The notes under the pieces were generated by a model that saw only the letters and a list, made by a program, of their open reading frames with translations, was not told the origin of the DNA and ran no database searches. A stretch of 64,000 bases of DNA, taken from NCBI RefSeq assembly GCF_021213805.1, contig NZ_JAJQJI010000004.1:1-64000 (forward strand), in the 5' to 3' direction. The stretch comes from Mycobacterium sp. MYCO198283 (GTDB lineage Bacteria; Actinomycetota; Actinomycetes; Mycobacteriales; Mycobacteriaceae). Positions 17,154 to 30,144 of this stretch are shown one piece after another (the stretch's first letter is position 1; each line of letters opens with the position of its first letter). A program made the position numbers and the translations under genes.

Positions 17154-19141
17154 CCCTCGCTCCGACGCGCACCCGGCCGGCGGCCCCGCTGCTGCTGGGC
17201 GTCGCCGTCCTGGCGGGAGTGACGGCCGCCGCCATCGGTGCGCTGTCGCTGGCCGACGCACTCACCGCGACCGGCCTGCCCTCGCCCGGGCCCGTCACCA
17301 ATTACGGGCTCCCGTTCGTGCGGGCGGCGGGGGAGATCGCGGCCGTCGTCGCCGTCGGATCGTTCCTGGCCGCGGCGTTCCTCGTCGCGCCACAACAAAG
17401 CGGCGTGCTGGACGCCGCCGGATACCGCGCGCTGCGCGCCGGCACCGTCGCGTCCGGGGTGTGGGCGGTGTGCGCAGCGCTGCTGGTGCCCCTGACGCTG
17501 TCCGACCTGTCCGGGCGGCCGTTCACGGCGATGCTCGATCCCGTCGAGCTGTGGTCGCTCGCCGGCATCGTCGAGGTGGCCGGCGCCTGGCGGTGGACCG
17601 CCGTGATCGCCGCGGTGGTCGCCCTGGTGAGCCTCCCGGTGCTGCGGTGGACGCTGACGCCGGTGCTCACCGCGGGGGCGCTGGCGAGCCTGATCCCGCT
17701 CGCGCTGAGCGGGCACTCGTCGTCGGGCGGCGCCCACGACCTCGCCACCAACAGCTTGCTCATCCACCTCGTCGCGGCGGCGCTGTGGGCCGGCGGACTG
17801 CTCGCGCTGCTGGCGCACACCTGGCGCGGACTCGGCGACGGCCACCTGGCCGCACGGCGGTTCTCGATCCTGGCGGGCTGGTGTTTCGTCGCGATCGCCG
17901 GCAGCGGCGTGATCAACGCGCTCGTGCGGATCTCACCGGCCGAGCTGCTCTCCACCGCCTACGGCCGCCTGGTGCTCGCCAAGGCGGCGGCCTTCGTGTT
18001 GCTCGGCGTGCTCGGCTGGCAGCAGCGGCGCCGGGGCGTGGCCGCGCTGCGCGACGACGGCACCGATCGCGGCGCGCTGCTGCGGTTGGCGCTGCTCGAG
18101 GCGGTGATCTTCGGGATCACCTTCGGCATCGCCGTCGGACTGGGCCGCACTCCGCCGCCGGCGACGGGACGGTATCCGTCGGTGACCGAGGTCGCCATCG
18201 GGTACGACTTCGCCGGCCCGCCCACCGTCGCGCGCGTGCTGTTCGACTGGCGGTTCGACCTCATCTTCGGCACCGCCGCCGTCGTCATGGCCGGGCTGTA
18301 CCTGGCCGGCGTGTGGCGGTTGCGGCGCCGCGGCGACTCCTGGCCGGTCGGCCGGACCGCGGCCTGGCTGCTGGGCTGCGCGACCGTGCTGGTGGCGACC
18401 TCCAGCGGCATCGGCCGCTACATGCCCGCGATGTTCAGCATGCACATGGTGGCGCACATGCTGCTGTCGATGCTGGCGCCGATTCTGCTGGCGCTGGGCG
18501 GCGGGGTGACGTTGGCGCTGCGTGCGCTGCCGGCCGCCGGCCGCGGGCAACCGGCCGGACTGCGCGAGTGGATCCTGCTGGCGCTGCACTCGCGGGTGTC
18601 CCGGGCGCTCACCCATCCGGTGGTCGCGACGGTGCTGTTCGTCGTCGGCTTCTACGCGCTGTACTTCGGCGGGATTTTCGACGCCGCGGCCGACGGCCAC
18701 GCCGCGCACCTGGCGATGAACGCGCACTTCCTGCTCAGCGGCTACCTCTTCTACTGGGTGGTTATCGGCATCGACCCCACCCCGCGGCCGCTCCCGCACC
18801 TGGCGAAGATCGGCATGGTCTTCGCGTCGCTGCCGCTGCACGCGTTTTTCGGCGTGGTGCTGATGGGCAGCGACACCGTGCTCGCCGAGCCGTTCTACCG
18901 GTCGCTGCAGCTGGGCTGGCACACCGACCTGCTGGGCGATCAGCGCCTGGGCGGGGCGATCGCATGGTCGGCGGGCGAGGTGCCGCTCATGGTGGTGCTG
19001 ATCGCGCTGCTCATCCAGTGGCGGCGCAGCGACGACCGGATCGCGCGCCGCACCGACCGGGCCGCCGACCGCGACGAGGACGCCGACCTCGCGGCGTACA
19101 ACGCGATGCTCGCCGAGCTGTCCCGCCGCGGCGGCGACTGA
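17150..19141 (+). CDS. CopD/CtaG fusion membrane protein (copper handling / cytochrome oxidase assembly)
   Basis: 663 residues, about 14 hydrophobic segments. The N-terminal ~330 residues resemble CopD ([36 protein letters not shown]); the C-terminal ~300 resemble caa3-type CtaG, rich in membrane His ([52 protein letters not shown]). Length and fusion match Rv0102 of M. tuberculosis. Such proteins are implicated in copper import or delivery to cytochrome oxidase. The acidic C-terminus is cytosolic. The GTG start overlaps the plsB2 stop, an unexpected partner for lipid synthesis since Rv0102 sits elsewhere in M. tuberculosis. Confidence 0.9.
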   Translation: MTLAPTRTRPAAPLLLGVAVLAGVTAAAIGALSLADALTATGLPSPGPVTNYGLPFVRAAGEIAAVVAVGSFLAAAFLVAPQQSGVLDAAGYRALRAGTVASGVWAVCAALLVPLTLSDLSGRPFTAMLDPVELWSLAGIVEVAGAWRWTAVIAAVVALVSLPVLRWTLTPVLTAGALASLIPLALSGHSSSGGAHDLATNSLLIHLVAAALWAGGLLALLAHTWRGLGDGHLAARRFSILAGWCFVAIAGSGVINALVRISPAELLSTAYGRLVLAKAAAFVLLGVLGWQQRRRGVAALRDDGTDRGALLRLALLEAVIFGITFGIAVGLGRTPPPATGRYPSVTEVAIGYDFAGPPTVARVLFDWRFDLIFGTAAVVMAGLYLAGVWRLRRRGDSWPVGRTAAWLLGCATVLVATSSGIGRYMPAMFSMHMVAHMLLSMLAPILLALGGGVTLALRALPAAGRGQPAGLREWILLALHSRVSRALTHPVVATVLFVVGFYALYFGGIFDAAADGHAAHLAMNAHFLLSGYLFYWVVIGIDPTPRPLPHLAKIGMVFASLPLHAFFGVVLMGSDTVLAEPFYRSLQLGWHTDLLGDQRLGGAIAWSAGEVPLMVVLIALLIQWRRSDDRIARRTDRAADRDEDADLAAYNAMLAELSRRGGD

Positions 19142-19277
19142 TCCCCAGCCGCGCATTCCTCCACAGGCCGGCGCTCCGTCCGTCCCCGCGGACCCGCTGC
19201 TGTCGGTGCCGAGGCGGTCAATGGCTCCTGACAAGCACGACGGCTTCCGCCGCCACCCCCACCACAGGAGCACCGCC

Positions 19278-19754
19278 ATGTTCGAGACACCCATCACCGT
19301 CGTCGGCGCCATCGTCACCGACCCCGTCCGCCGCCACGTCGGCGCCGCCGAGCTGTTCAAGTTCCGCGTCGCGAGCAACTCCCGCCGCCGCACCGCCGAC
19401 GGCGAGTGGGAGGCGGGCGACTCGCTGTACGTCACCGTGAACTGCTGGGGCCGGCTGGTCACCGGCTGCGGCGCGGCGCTCGGCAAGGGGTCGCCGGTGA
19501 TCGTCGTCGGCCACGTCTACACCAGCGAGTACGACGGCAGCGACGGCGTGCGGCGCTCCACGGTGGAGATCCGGGCGACCGCCGTCGGACCGGACCTCGC
19601 GCGCAGCATCGTGCAGATCGTGCCGGTGCGCCGCGGCGACCAGCCGGGCATCGCGGCCACCGCGGAGACTCCCGCCGCGGCGCCGGCCGACGACGGCGCC
19701 GAGAACGTCGACGAGCCCGTCGACTCGACCGGGCCGCTGCCGCTGTCGGCCTGA
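19278..19754 (+). CDS. single-stranded DNA-binding protein paralogue (SsbB-like)
   Basis: 158 residues. The OB-fold occupies ~1-110 (MFETPITVVGAIVTDPV, FRVASNSRRR, LYVTVNCWGRL, GSPVIVVGHVYT). The C-terminal tail is Ala/acidic but ends GPLPLSA and lacks the DDDIPF-type tip of the essential SSB, so it probably does not recruit the usual partners. Mycobacterial SsbB has been linked to stress and competence-like roles. ATG chosen because AGGAG lies 7 nt upstream; corresponds to Rv2478c, upstream of ettA. Confidence 0.9.
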   Translation: MFETPITVVGAIVTDPVRRHVGAAELFKFRVASNSRRRTADGEWEAGDSLYVTVNCWGRLVTGCGAALGKGSPVIVVGHVYTSEYDGSDGVRRSTVEIRATAVGPDLARSIVQIVPVRRGDQPGIAATAETPAAAPADDGAENVDEPVDSTGPLPLSA

Positions 19755-19771
19755 CCCCGCGAGGCCGCGCC

Positions 19772-19777
19772 TAGGAT
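19772..19777 (+). promoter_or_regulatory. candidate -10 box (TAGGAT) of ettA
   Basis: TAGGAT lies 50 nt before the ettA ATG, just after the ssb stop. A CTGACC at 19751 is a possible weak -35 (15-nt spacing). Confidence 0.35.
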
Positions 19778-19826
19778 GGTCCGCGAGCATTTCCCCGCCC
19801 GCGACCAGAAAGGTGTCAGACGCGGC

Positions 19827-21500
<1,674 letters not shown>

Positions 21501-21562
21501 TGTTGTCGGCTGCGTGCCCGGCGACGACGCCGGCACGCCGCCGCACCACAGGAGCGCCAGGC

Positions 21563-24500
21563 ATGACGGTTGACCGGCAGACCCATGATCGTCGGCTGCG
21601 CCCGGGGCTCGTCGCGGCGTACACCGACTCCTACCGCGGGCCGCAGGACGCGGCGCCCGACGCCGACGACCTGACCGCCGACGGCGGGGACGGGCAGCCG
21701 CAGGCGTCACCGCGGCTGCTCGACGCGCACCGCCAGCTGGGGGAGCGGCGGCAACCGGGCGAGACGCTCGTCGCCGTCCGCGGGGACGACAGCGGGTTCG
21801 GGCCGGCGCTGCAGATCGTCACCGACGCCTCGCCGATGGCGGTCGAGTCGGTAACCGTGCTGCTGCAGCGGCGCGGGGTGCCCTACGTCGCGACGATGAG
21901 CCCGGTGCTGCACGCGGACCGCGACGAGGACGGCGCCCTGCGTGACCTCGACGCCGACGGACCCGGTGACGCCGAGGCGTGGATCCACGTCCAGCTGGCG
22001 CCGGGGGCCGATCCGGACGCCACCGCCGCCGCCGCGCGGGAGCTGCCCGGCGTCCTGGCCGATGCGCGCCTGGTGGGCGAGGACACGACCGCGATGCGCG
22101 ACGCGCTGCACGCGGTCGCCGACACGCTCGACGCCGGCCCCGACGAGGGCGACTCCGACGGGCCCAGCCGCGCCGAGGTGGCGGCACTGCTGCGCTGGCT
22201 GGGCGACGGCAACTTCGTGCTCACCGGCTATCAGCGCTGCACGGTGTCCGATGGGGAGGCGGTGGTCGACGGTGCCAGCCGGCTCGGCGTGCTGCGGCAC
22301 CGGCGGGACGTCTTCCCGCCACTGACCGGTCCGGGCGACGTGCTGGTGCTGGTGCAGGCGACCATTCCGAGCTTCCTGCGCTACGGCACCTTCCCGCACG
22401 TCGTCGTCGTCCGTGAGGAAACCAGCGACGCCGCGCTCGAACACCGCTTCGTCGGATTGTTCACCGTCGCCGCCGCGAACACCGACGTGCTGGACATCCC
22501 GGTCGTGGCCGGCCGGGTGCGCGCCGCGCTGCGCCGCTCGGGGCTCGACGAGAGCGCGTTGCCGGGGCAGCTGCTGCTGGACGTCATCCAGACCTTTCCC
22601 CGCTCCGAGCTGTTCTCGCTGTCCGACGAGCGCGTGCTGGCGATGGCCACCGCACTCGCCGAACCGGGCTCGCGGCGCCGCACCGTGTTGTTCCTGCGGT
22701 CCGACCAGCTCGGACATTTCGTGTCGTGCCTGGTGTACCTGCCGCGCGACCGCTACACCACGGCCGTGCGGCTGCACATGCAGGACATCCTCGTCGCGGA
22801 GCTGGGCGGCACCGGCATCGAATACACCGCGCGGGTGAGCGAATCGTCCTGGGCGGCGGTGCATTTCACCGTCCGGCTGCCGCCGGGCAGCGGCCCCGGC
22901 GACGTCGACACGTCCGACGGGAACCGGCTGCGCATTCAGCAGCTGCTCACCGAGGCCGCCCGCACCTGGGCCGACCGGCTGCTGGAGGCGCACACCGCCG
23001 ACGGGATCGAGCGCCGCGTCGCCGAGCACTACGCCGACGCCTTCTCCGAGGCGTACAAGCAGGCCGTGGAGCCCGCCGCCGCGCTGGCCGACATCGCGAT
23101 CATCGAAGAGCTGCAAGACGGCGCGGTGCACCTCGAGTTCGCCGGGGGCACGCGACGCGACGGCCAAGGATCTCCCGGCGACGGCGACGGCGTCGCGCGG
23201 CTCACCTGGTACCTCGGCGGCCGGTCGGCGTCGCTGTCGCAGCTGTTGCCGATGCTGCAGTCCATGGGGGTGGTGGTGCTCGACGAACGCCCCTTCACCG
23301 TCACCCGACCCGACGGGCTGGACACCTGGATCTACCAGTTCCGCATCTCGCCGCACCCGACGATGCCGGAGCTGCCCGAGGACGACGGCGCCGGGGCCGA
23401 CGAGCTCGCGCGCCGGTTCGCCGACACGGTGACCGCGATCTGGCACGGCCGCGTCGAGATCGACCACTTCAACGAGCTGGTGATGCGGGCGGGCCTCACC
23501 TGGCAGCAGGTGACGGTGCTGCGGGCCTACGCGAAATACCTGCGGCAGACCGGGTTCCCCTACAGCCAGACCCACCTGGAGAACGTGCTCAACGCCAACC
23601 CCCGCACGGCGTGCTCGCTGATCACGCTGTTCGAGGCGCTGTTCGACCCGGACCCCGAACAGGCGCAGCGGCACGACGCCCAAGCCGCCGCCGATGCGGT
23701 CGCCGAGGACATCGACGCCCAGACCAGCCTCGACACCGACCGCGCGCTGCGGGCGTTCGCGTCGCTGATCCAGGCGACGCTGCGGACCAACTATTTCGTC
23801 ACCCGCACCGGATCGGCGCGCGAACTCGACGTGGTGGCCGTCAAGCTGAACCCGGGGCTGATCGACGAACTTCCGCTGCCGCGACCGCAATTCGAGATCT
23901 TCGTCTACTCGCCGCGGGTGGAGGGGGTGCACCTGCGGTTCGGGCCGGTCGCCCGCGGCGGCCTGCGCTGGAGTGACCGCCGCGAGGACTTCCGCACGGA
24001 GATCCTCGGGCTGGTCAAGGCCCAGGCTGTCAAGAACGCCGTCATCGTGCCGGTGGGCGCCAAGGGCGGCTTCGTCGTCAAGCAGCCGCCGATGCTCACC
24101 GGCGACGATGCCGCGGACCGGGAGGCCACCCGCGACGAGGGCGTCGCCTGCTACCGCAGGTTCATCGCCGGTTTGCTGGACGTCACCGACAACGTCGACA
24201 AGGGCACCGGCGAGATCGTCGCCCCGCAGCGGGTGGTGCGCCGCGACGAGGACGACGCCTACCTGGTGGTGGCCGCCGACAAGGGGACGGCGACCTTCTC
24301 CGACATCGCCAACGAGGTCGCCCAGTCCTACGGGTTCTGGCTGGGTGACGCGTTCGCCTCCGGCGGGTCGGTCGGCTACGACCACAAGGCGATGGGCATC
24401 ACCGCCAAGGGCGCCTGGGAGGCGGTCAAACGCCATTTCCGCGAGCTCGGCGTCGACACCCAGCGCGACGACTTCACCGTCGCCGGCATCGGCGACATGA

Positions 24501-26389
24501 GCGGCGACGTGTTCGGCAACGCGATGCTGCTGTCGGAGCACATCAAGCTCGTCGCGGCGTTCGACCACCGCCACGTCTTCCTCGACCCCGACCCGGACGC
24601 GGCCGCGTCGTTCCGTGAGCGCAAGCGGCTGTTCGACCAGCCGCGGTCGAGCTGGGAGGACTACGACACGTCGCTGATCAGCGAGGGCGGCGGCGTGTTC
24701 AGCCGACAGCACAAGTCGATCGCGCTGACCGAGCAGATCCGCACCGCGCTGGGGCTGGCCGACGACGTCTCCGAGCTGACGCCGCCGCAGCTGGTGCGGG
24801 CCATCCTGCTGGCCCCGGTCGACCTGTTGTTCAACGGCGGCATCGGCACCTACGTCAAAGCCGAGACCGAGCCGAACTCCGACGTCGGCGACCGCGCCAA
24901 TGACGCGGTGCGGGTCAACGGAAAAGACCTGCGGGCCAAGGTGGTCGGCGAGGGCGGCAACCTCGGGGTGACGCCGCTCGGCCGTGTCGAGTACGACCTC
25001 GCGGGCGGCCACATCAACACCGACGCGCTGGACAACTCGGCCGGCGTCGACTGCTCGGACCACGAGGTGAACATCAAGATCCTCGTCGACTCGCTGGTGA
25101 CCGCCGGCAAGGTGGCGGCCGAGGACCGCACCGAGCTGCTCGAGTCGATGACCGACGACGTTGCGCACCTGGTGCTGTCCGACAACGTCCGGCAGAACGA
25201 CCTGATGGGCACCAGCCGCGCCAACGCCGCCAGCCTGCTGTCGGTGCACGCCCGCCAGATCCGCGAGCTGGAGGAACAGCGCGGGCTCCACCGGGAGCTG
25301 GAGGCGTTGCCGTCGCCCAAGGAGATCCGCCGCCGCACCGAACAGCGCATCGGGCTGACGTCCCCGGAGCTCTCGACGCTGATGGCGCACGTGAAGCTCG
25401 CGCTCAAGGACGACGTGCTCGACACCGACCTGCCCGACCAGGATGTGTTCGCGTCGCGGCTGCCGCGGTACTTCCCGGCCCGGCTGCGCGACGAATTCGG
25501 CGCGGACATCCGCCAGCATCAGCTGCGCCGCGAGATCCTCACCACCACGCTCGTCAACGACGTCGTCGACTGCAGCGGAATCACGTATGCCTACCGCATC
25601 ACCGACGACGTCGGCGTCTCGTCGGTCGACGCGGTCCGGACGTTCGTCGCCACCGACGCGATCTTCGAGAGCAGCGACCTCTGGCGGCGCATCCGCGAAT
25701 CCGGTGCGCCGGTGGACATCACCGACCGCATGACGCTCGACCTGCGCCGGCTGCTCGACCGCAGCGCCCGCTGGCTGCTCAACTACCGGCCGCAGCCGCT
25801 CGCGGTCGGCGCCGAGATCAACCGGTTCGCGGCCGCGGTCCGGGAGCTCACGCCGAAACTGCCGGAGTGGTTGCGCGGCGACGACCGCGCCATCGTCGAG
25901 GACACCACCCGAGACTTCACCGACGCGGGCGTCGACGAGGACCTCGCCTACCGGGTGGCCGTCGGCCTGTACCGGTTCAGCCTGCTCGACATCATCGAGA
26001 TCGCCGACATCTCCGAGCGCGACGGCACCGAAGTCGCCGACACCTATTTCGCGCTGATGCATCACCTCAACACCGACGCGCTGCTGACGGCCGTCTCCGA
26101 GCTGCGGCGCGACGATCGCTGGCATGCGTTGGCGCGCTTGGCGATTCGCGACGACATCTACAGCTCGCTGCGGACGCTGTGTTTCGACGTGCTGCGGGCG
26201 GGCGAGCCCGACGAGACCGGTGAGGAGAAGATCGCCGAATGGGAGGCCACCAACAGCTCCCGCATCGGCCGGGCGCGCCGCACGCTGCGTGAGATCTACG
26301 CCGCCGACACCGCCGACCTCGCGACGCTGTCGGTGGCGTCCCGCCAGATTCGCAGCATGACCCGAAGCGGAACAGGAAACGCCACATGA
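21563..26389 (+). CDS. gdh: large NAD-specific glutamate dehydrogenase (L_180 class)
   Basis: 1608 residues, the size of the 180-kDa actinobacterial NAD-GDH (Rv2476c, ~1620). It converts glutamate to 2-oxoglutarate and ammonia. An N-terminal ~700-residue regulatory part with ACT-like segments precedes the catalytic core [20 protein letters not shown] and [12 protein letters not shown] (catalytic Lys region, ~825-840), then NAD-binding text ([17 protein letters not shown]) and a long C-terminal helical domain. In mycobacteria this enzyme is controlled by the FHA protein GarA. ATG start with AGGAG 9 nt upstream. It overlaps the next gene by ATGA. Confidence 0.96.
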   Translation: MTVDRQTHDRRLRPGLVAAYTDSYRGPQDAAPDADDLTADGGDGQPQASPRLLDAHRQLGERRQPGETLVAVRGDDSGFGPALQIVTDASPMAVESVTVLLQRRGVPYVATMSPVLHADRDEDGALRDLDADGPGDAEAWIHVQLAPGADPDATAAAARELPGVLADARLVGEDTTAMRDALHAVADTLDAGPDEGDSDGPSRAEVAALLRWLGDGNFVLTGYQRCTVSDGEAVVDGASRLGVLRHRRDVFPPLTGPGDVLVLVQATIPSFLRYGTFPHVVVVREETSDAALEHRFVGLFTVAAANTDVLDIPVVAGRVRAALRRSGLDESALPGQLLLDVIQTFPRSELFSLSDERVLAMATALAEPGSRRRTVLFLRSDQLGHFVSCLVYLPRDRYTTAVRLHMQDILVAELGGTGIEYTARVSESSWAAVHFTVRLPPGSGPGDVDTSDGNRLRIQQLLTEAARTWADRLLEAHTADGIERRVAEHYADAFSEAYKQAVEPAAALADIAIIEELQDGAVHLEFAGGTRRDGQGSPGDGDGVARLTWYLGGRSASLSQLLPMLQSMGVVVLDERPFTVTRPDGLDTWIYQFRISPHPTMPELPEDDGAGADELARRFADTVTAIWHGRVEIDHFNELVMRAGLTWQQVTVLRAYAKYLRQTGFPYSQTHLENVLNANPRTACSLITLFEALFDPDPEQAQRHDAQAAADAVAEDIDAQTSLDTDRALRAFASLIQATLRTNYFVTRTGSARELDVVAVKLNPGLIDELPLPRPQFEIFVYSPRVEGVHLRFGPVARGGLRWSDRREDFRTEILGLVKAQAVKNAVIVPVGAKGGFVVKQPPMLTGDDAADREATRDEGVACYRRFIAGLLDVTDNVDKGTGEIVAPQRVVRRDEDDAYLVVAADKGTATFSDIANEVAQSYGFWLGDAFASGGSVGYDHKAMGITAKGAWEAVKRHFRELGVDTQRDDFTVAGIGDMSGDVFGNAMLLSEHIKLVAAFDHRHVFLDPDPDAAASFRERKRLFDQPRSSWEDYDTSLISEGGGVFSRQHKSIALTEQIRTALGLADDVSELTPPQLVRAILLAPVDLLFNGGIGTYVKAETEPNSDVGDRANDAVRVNGKDLRAKVVGEGGNLGVTPLGRVEYDLAGGHINTDALDNSAGVDCSDHEVNIKILVDSLVTAGKVAAEDRTELLESMTDDVAHLVLSDNVRQNDLMGTSRANAASLLSVHARQIRELEEQRGLHRELEALPSPKEIRRRTEQRIGLTSPELSTLMAHVKLALKDDVLDTDLPDQDVFASRLPRYFPARLRDEFGADIRQHQLRREILTTTLVNDVVDCSGITYAYRITDDVGVSSVDAVRTFVATDAIFESSDLWRRIRESGAPVDITDRMTLDLRRLLDRSARWLLNYRPQPLAVGAEINRFAAAVRELTPKLPEWLRGDDRAIVEDTTRDFTDAGVDEDLAYRVAVGLYRFSLLDIIEIADISERDGTEVADTYFALMHHLNTDALLTAVSELRRDDRWHALARLAIRDDIYSSLRTLCFDVLRAGEPDETGEEKIAEWEATNSSRIGRARRTLREIYAADTADLATLSVASRQIRSMTRSGTGNAT

Positions 26390-26808
26390 CAACTGCCGCC
26401 GCGGGATTCGTCGCCGAAGTGCCGGTGCGCTGGTCGGACATCGACATGTACCAGCACGTCAACCACGCCACCATGGTGACCATCCTCGAAGAGGCGCGCG
26501 TGCCCTTCCTGGCCGAGGCGTTCGGCGCGACGATCACCGAGGTCGGCCTGCTGATCGCCGAGGTGACCGTGAAGTACAAGGGGCAGCTGCGGCTGACCGA
26601 CACGCCCCTGCAAGTCACCATCTGGGTGAAACGCCTGCGCGCCGTGGACTTCACGCTGGGCTATGAGGTGCGGTCGGTGTCCGCTGCCCCCGACTCGCCC
26701 CCCGCCGTGATCGCCGACAGCCAGCTGGCGGCGTTCGACATCAACGAGCAACGGCTGGTGCGGCTCTCGCCGAGCCACCGGGAGTATCTGCAGCGGTGGC
26801 AGCGGTAG
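26386..26808 (+). CDS. 4HBT hot-dog acyl-CoA thioesterase
   Basis: 140 residues, a single hot-dog domain: [20 protein letters not shown] contains the catalytic Asp of the 4-hydroxybenzoyl-CoA thioesterase family (D of [11 protein letters not shown]), and [19 protein letters not shown] the long helix/strand core. Probably hydrolyses an acyl-CoA; substrate unknown. Counterpart of Rv2475c directly after gdh. The ATGA overlap with gdh means translational coupling. Confidence 0.9.
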   Translation: MTTAAAGFVAEVPVRWSDIDMYQHVNHATMVTILEEARVPFLAEAFGATITEVGLLIAEVTVKYKGQLRLTDTPLQVTIWVKRLRAVDFTLGYEVRSVSAAPDSPPAVIADSQLAAFDINEQRLVRLSPSHREYLQRWQR

Positions 26809-27437
26809 AGCGCGGCCTGCTGCCGGCCGACGCCGCGCAACGCGACGACCTCGCGCGGTTCGTCGAGCGGGCGCTGCGGCTCGACGAGGCCGCCGTGATC
26901 CGACTGCGCCGGCGCTCGGACACCGCCGTGGTCGCCTGGACCGCCACCGGTTTCGACGTGCTGGCCAGTCGGGTGGTGCTCGGCGCGGTCCGGCCCGGCG
27001 ACCTGTGTGCCGGCGCCGACGCGCTGGCTCGCGGGCTCGCGGCCGCCCGCGGCGTCCGGCTCTGGATCGACACCGGCTTCCCGATGGACTCCGCCTGGCG
27101 CAGCGCGCTGCCACCCGACACCGGCTTCGTCCACCTCGACGACGTGCCGGCCGGCGCCGTGCACGCACTCGCCGAGCAGGGGGCGGCGCTCGCCAAGGAG
27201 CACACCGGCGCACACGGCCCGCCGGTGTCGCTGCTCGACCAGGAGGTCATGCACGTCAGCGGCGCCGACGACGAGGTGGGCATCCCGATGCGCTGCGTCT
27301 TCGCGCTCACCGCCATGGGGTTCCTGCCGCCCGGCGACGAGATCGTGCGGGTGCGGGTGACGCCGGCCTGGCTGCGGATCGACGCCCGGTTCGGCTCGGT
27401 GTACCGGCGCCGCGGCGGACCGCTGCTGCTCAGCTGA
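26796..27437 (+). CDS. conserved mycobacterial protein of unknown function (Rv2474c-like)
   Basis: 213 residues, cytosolic, no signal or membrane segment. Visible features are an N-terminal helical region (RDDLARFVERALRLDEAAV), VRLWIDTGFPMDSAWRSALP and a C-terminal FALTAMGFLPPGDEIVRVRV. I do not recognise a domain; it sits where Rv2474c sits in M. tuberculosis. The GTG start lies inside the end of the thioesterase gene (13-nt overlap), and its stop overlaps that of the convergent alpha-glucosidase by 8 bp. Confidence 0.8.
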   Translation: MAAVERGLLPADAAQRDDLARFVERALRLDEAAVIRLRRRSDTAVVAWTATGFDVLASRVVLGAVRPGDLCAGADALARGLAAARGVRLWIDTGFPMDSAWRSALPPDTGFVHLDDVPAGAVHALAEQGAALAKEHTGAHGPPVSLLDQEVMHVSGADDEVGIPMRCVFALTAMGFLPPGDEIVRVRVTPAWLRIDARFGSVYRRRGGPLLLS

Positions 27438-29007
27438 GTTCGGCCGACAGCCACGCCGCCGTGTCGGGCGCCAGGGTCCGGCCGGCCACCGGCGCGCTGC
27501 TGCACAACACGTCACCGGCCGGCAGGTCCACCGGGACGCTGCCCGCGTTCAGCACCGTGCGGACGCCGCCGCAGTCGAACACCAGGCAGTCCGGCGGAGC
27601 GTCGCGCCAGGCGACCTCGCCGCCCGGGCGGCGGTGGATCCGGCGCAGCCGCAGCGCCGTCCGGAAGAACTCGAGCGTGGAGTCCGGTCGGCCGCGCTGC
27701 GCGTCGACCGACAGCGATGCCCATTCGGGCGGCATCGGCAGCCAGGTGCCGGCGGTCGTCGAGAAGCCGAACGGCGGGACGTCGCCCTCCCAGGGCACCG
27801 GCACGCGGCAGCCGTCCCGGCCCCGCTCGGTGCGGCCCGACCGCTCCCACATCGGGTCCTGCAGCACCTCGTCGGGCAGGTCGACGTTGGGCAGGCCCAG
27901 CTCCTGGCCGTTGTAGATGAAGCAGGCGCCCGGCAGCGCCAGCATCACCAGCGCCATGGCGCGGGCGCGGGACAGGCCGACGGCGCCGCCGCCGTAGCGG
28001 GTGACGGTGCGGGCGGCGTCGTGGTTCTCCAGCGTCCACGTCGGTGGCGCGCCGGCGGCCAGCGCCACCGCGGCCAGCGAGTGGTCGATAGCCTCCCGCA
28101 CCGCCGCGGCGCCGAAGTCGGCCTGCAGCAGCCGGAAGTTGAAGCCGAGGTGCAGCTCGTCGGGGCGGATGTACTCGGCGAAGCGGGCGTTGTCGTTGAC
28201 CCACACCTCGCCGACCGTCATCGCCTGCGGATACTCGTCGAGCACCCGGCGGATGTCGCGGTGGATCGCGTGCACACCCGGGTTGTTGAACCGCGGATCG
28301 TCGTCGGAGATCCGCAGCAGGTCCGAGTCGTCGAGGTCCATGTCGGGCAGGCCATCGGCCTTGGCCATGCCGTGCGCGACGTCGATGCGGAAGCCGTCGA
28401 CCCCGCGGTCCAGCCAGAACCGCAGCGTGGCCGCGAGATCGTCGAACACTTCCGGGTTGTCCCAATTCAGGTCCGGCTGTTCGGCGTCGAACAGGTGGAG
28501 GTAGTACTGCCCCGGGCTGCCGTCGGCCTCGGTGATGCGCGTCCACGCCGGACCACCGAAGACCGACCGCCAGTTGTTCGGCGGCCGCTCACCGGTCGCG
28601 CCCGCGCCGTCGCGGAAGATGTAGCGCTGCCGCGCGGGGCTTCCCGGCGGTGACCGGAGCGCCTCGACGAACCAGGGGTGCTGCGAGCTGGTGTGGTTCG
28701 GCACCAGGTCCATCGTCACCCGGATACCGCGGCGGTGGGCGGCCGCCAGCAACCGGTCGAGCGCGGCCAGCCCGCCGAACAGCGGGTCGACGTCGCGGGG
28801 GTCGGCGACGTCGTAGCCGTGATCGGCCATCGGCGACACCATCACCGGGTTCAACCAGATGGCGTCAACGCCCAGGTCGACGAGGTGGTCGAGGCGGGCG
28901 GCCACGCCGTCGAGGTCGCCGACCCCGTCGCCGTCACTGTCGGCGAACGAGCGCGGATACACCTGGTAGAAGACGGCGTCGGCCCACCAGGGCAGGGGTG
29001 TGCTCAT
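27430..29007 (-). CDS. aglA: GH13 alpha-glucosidase
   Basis: 525 residues, cytosolic GH13 (alpha-amylase clan) glucosidase. Conserved regions are DLVPNHTS (100-107), GFRIDVAHG with nucleophile Asp209, TVGEVWV with acid/base Glu267, and ENHDAART with the NHD triad (328-330). It begins WWADAVFYQVYPRSFADSDGDGVGD as in oligo-1,6-/alpha-glucosidases, so it probably cleaves maltose or isomalto-oligosaccharides. Matches Rv2471. The gene ends over the convergent Rv2474c-like gene and starts 8 bp after the stop of glbO on the same strand, so both are likely one transcript. Confidence 0.94.
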   Translation of the reverse strand: MSTPLPWWADAVFYQVYPRSFADSDGDGVGDLDGVAARLDHLVDLGVDAIWLNPVMVSPMADHGYDVADPRDVDPLFGGLAALDRLLAAAHRRGIRVTMDLVPNHTSSQHPWFVEALRSPPGSPARQRYIFRDGAGATGERPPNNWRSVFGGPAWTRITEADGSPGQYYLHLFDAEQPDLNWDNPEVFDDLAATLRFWLDRGVDGFRIDVAHGMAKADGLPDMDLDDSDLLRISDDDPRFNNPGVHAIHRDIRRVLDEYPQAMTVGEVWVNDNARFAEYIRPDELHLGFNFRLLQADFGAAAVREAIDHSLAAVALAAGAPPTWTLENHDAARTVTRYGGGAVGLSRARAMALVMLALPGACFIYNGQELGLPNVDLPDEVLQDPMWERSGRTERGRDGCRVPVPWEGDVPPFGFSTTAGTWLPMPPEWASLSVDAQRGRPDSTLEFFRTALRLRRIHRRPGGEVAWRDAPPDCLVFDCGGVRTVLNAGSVPVDLPAGDVLCSSAPVAGRTLAPDTAAWLSAELS

Positions 29008-29015
29008 CGGGGCGC

Positions 29016-29420
29016 TCAGAACGGTGAGTTCACCATCGAGTGCGCGGCCATCTCCAGATAGGCCAGCAGCTCGCGGCGGTGCTCGTCGTCGAGGGTGTCG
29101 CGGTCGATCTCGGCGACCGCCGAGTGCATGCAGCGCAGCCACGCATCGCGCTCGAGCGGCCCGATCCGGAACGGCGCATGCCGCATCCGCAGCCGCGGAT
29201 GCCCGCGTTGCTCGGAGTAGGTGCGCGGGCCGCCCCAGTACTGCTCCAAGAACAGAAGCAGCCGCACCTCGGCGGCGTACAGGTCCTCCTCCGGATATAG
29301 CGGCCGCAGGACCTCGTCGTCGCGCACCTGCGCGTAGAACGAGCCGACGATGCGCCGGAAGGTCTCGTGCCCACCCACCGCGTCGTAGAAGGACGTCGCT
29401 CCCGCCGTTTCCTGTGACAT
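29016..29420 (-). CDS. glbO: truncated haemoglobin trHbO
   Basis: 134 residues, group II truncated globin. Diagnostic text: [48 protein letters not shown] (with Tyr/Trp distal-pocket residues) and [11 protein letters not shown] holding the proximal His. trHbO binds O2 and has peroxidase-like activity, and associates with membrane respiration in mycobacteria. Start could be ATG 29420 or ATG 29429 (adds MVG); neither has a good ribosome site. Located immediately before aglA as in M. tuberculosis. Confidence 0.94.
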   Translation of the reverse strand: MSQETAGATSFYDAVGGHETFRRIVGSFYAQVRDDEVLRPLYPEEDLYAAEVRLLLFLEQYWGGPRTYSEQRGHPRLRMRHAPFRIGPLERDAWLRCMHSAVAEIDRDTLDDEHRRELLAYLEMAAHSMVNSPF

Positions 29421-29495
29421 CCCCACCATTGTGACCCGGCGGAGAAATACCGTGCGACCGTGGTCGATCCGTGGTGGACTGTGCGCGGAGGATTC

Positions 29496-30119
29496 ATGGC
29501 GCAGCGCACACGGAATCGCGGTCGCTCGACCGCGACGGCTACCGCCCGGCCTACCGCCGTGCCGACTCTGACCTCCGTTCCCGCGCCCGCCGACACCGCC
29601 GTCTGGGGCCGGCGGCGGGTGCTGCTGCTGAACTCCACCTACGAACCGCTGACGGCGCTGCCCCTGCGGCGGGCCGTGGTGATGCTGCTGTGCGGCAAGG
29701 CCGACGTGGTGCACGACGACCCCGCCGGCCCGGTGATCCACTCGGCGAGCCGGGCGATCGCGGTGCCGTCGGTGATCCGGCTGCGGACCTATGTGCGGGT
29801 GCCGTACCGGGCGCGGATCCCGATGACGCGGGCGGCGCTGATGCACCGCGACGGGTTCCGCTGTGCGTACTGCGGCGCCAAGGCCGACACCGTCGACCAC
29901 GTGGTCCCCCGCAGCCGCGGCGGCGAACACACCTGGGAGAACTGCGTCGCGGCCTGTTCGACGTGTAATCACCGCAAGGCCGATCGGCTGCTCGGCGAGC
30001 TGGGCTGGTCGCTGCGCCATGCGCCGCTGCCGCCGAAGGGCCAGCACTGGCGGTTGCTCAGCAGCGTGAAGGAACTCGACCCGGCGTGGGCGCGATACCT
30101 GGGCGAGGGCGCGGCCTGA
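29496..30119 (+). CDS. HNH endonuclease family protein (Rv2469c-like)
   Basis: 207 residues. A disordered Arg/Thr/Ala N-terminus leads to [24 protein letters not shown] and an HNH module, [21 protein letters not shown] then [16 protein letters not shown], with two CxxC zinc knuckles flanking the DH-N-H residues. This is the conserved single-copy actinobacterial HNH protein; nuclease activity is assumed from family. The ATG at 29496 has GGAGGA six nt upstream, better than the in-frame GTG at 29460. Divergent from glbO. Confidence 0.88.
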   Translation: MAQRTRNRGRSTATATARPTAVPTLTSVPAPADTAVWGRRRVLLLNSTYEPLTALPLRRAVVMLLCGKADVVHDDPAGPVIHSASRAIAVPSVIRLRTYVRVPYRARIPMTRAALMHRDGFRCAYCGAKADTVDHVVPRSRGGEHTWENCVAACSTCNHRKADRLLGELGWSLRHAPLPPKGQHWRLLSSVKELDPAWARYLGEGAA

Positions 30120-30131
30120 GAGCGGCTGCGA

Positions 30132-30137
30132 TAAGTT
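30132..30137 (+). promoter_or_regulatory. leaderless-type -10 box (TAAGTT)
   Basis: TAAGTT followed by 7 nt and GTG at 30145; no ribosome site lies between, so the small membrane protein gene is probably translated from a leaderless mRNA. Confidence 0.5.
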
Positions 30138-30144
30138 CCTCTGC

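Noticed and set aside
21707..26392. Antisense frame of about 1560 codons over gdh
   Set aside because: Arg/Gly/Val-rich translation with no domain, exactly opposite a strongly conserved enzyme; long antisense frames arise from third-position GC bias.
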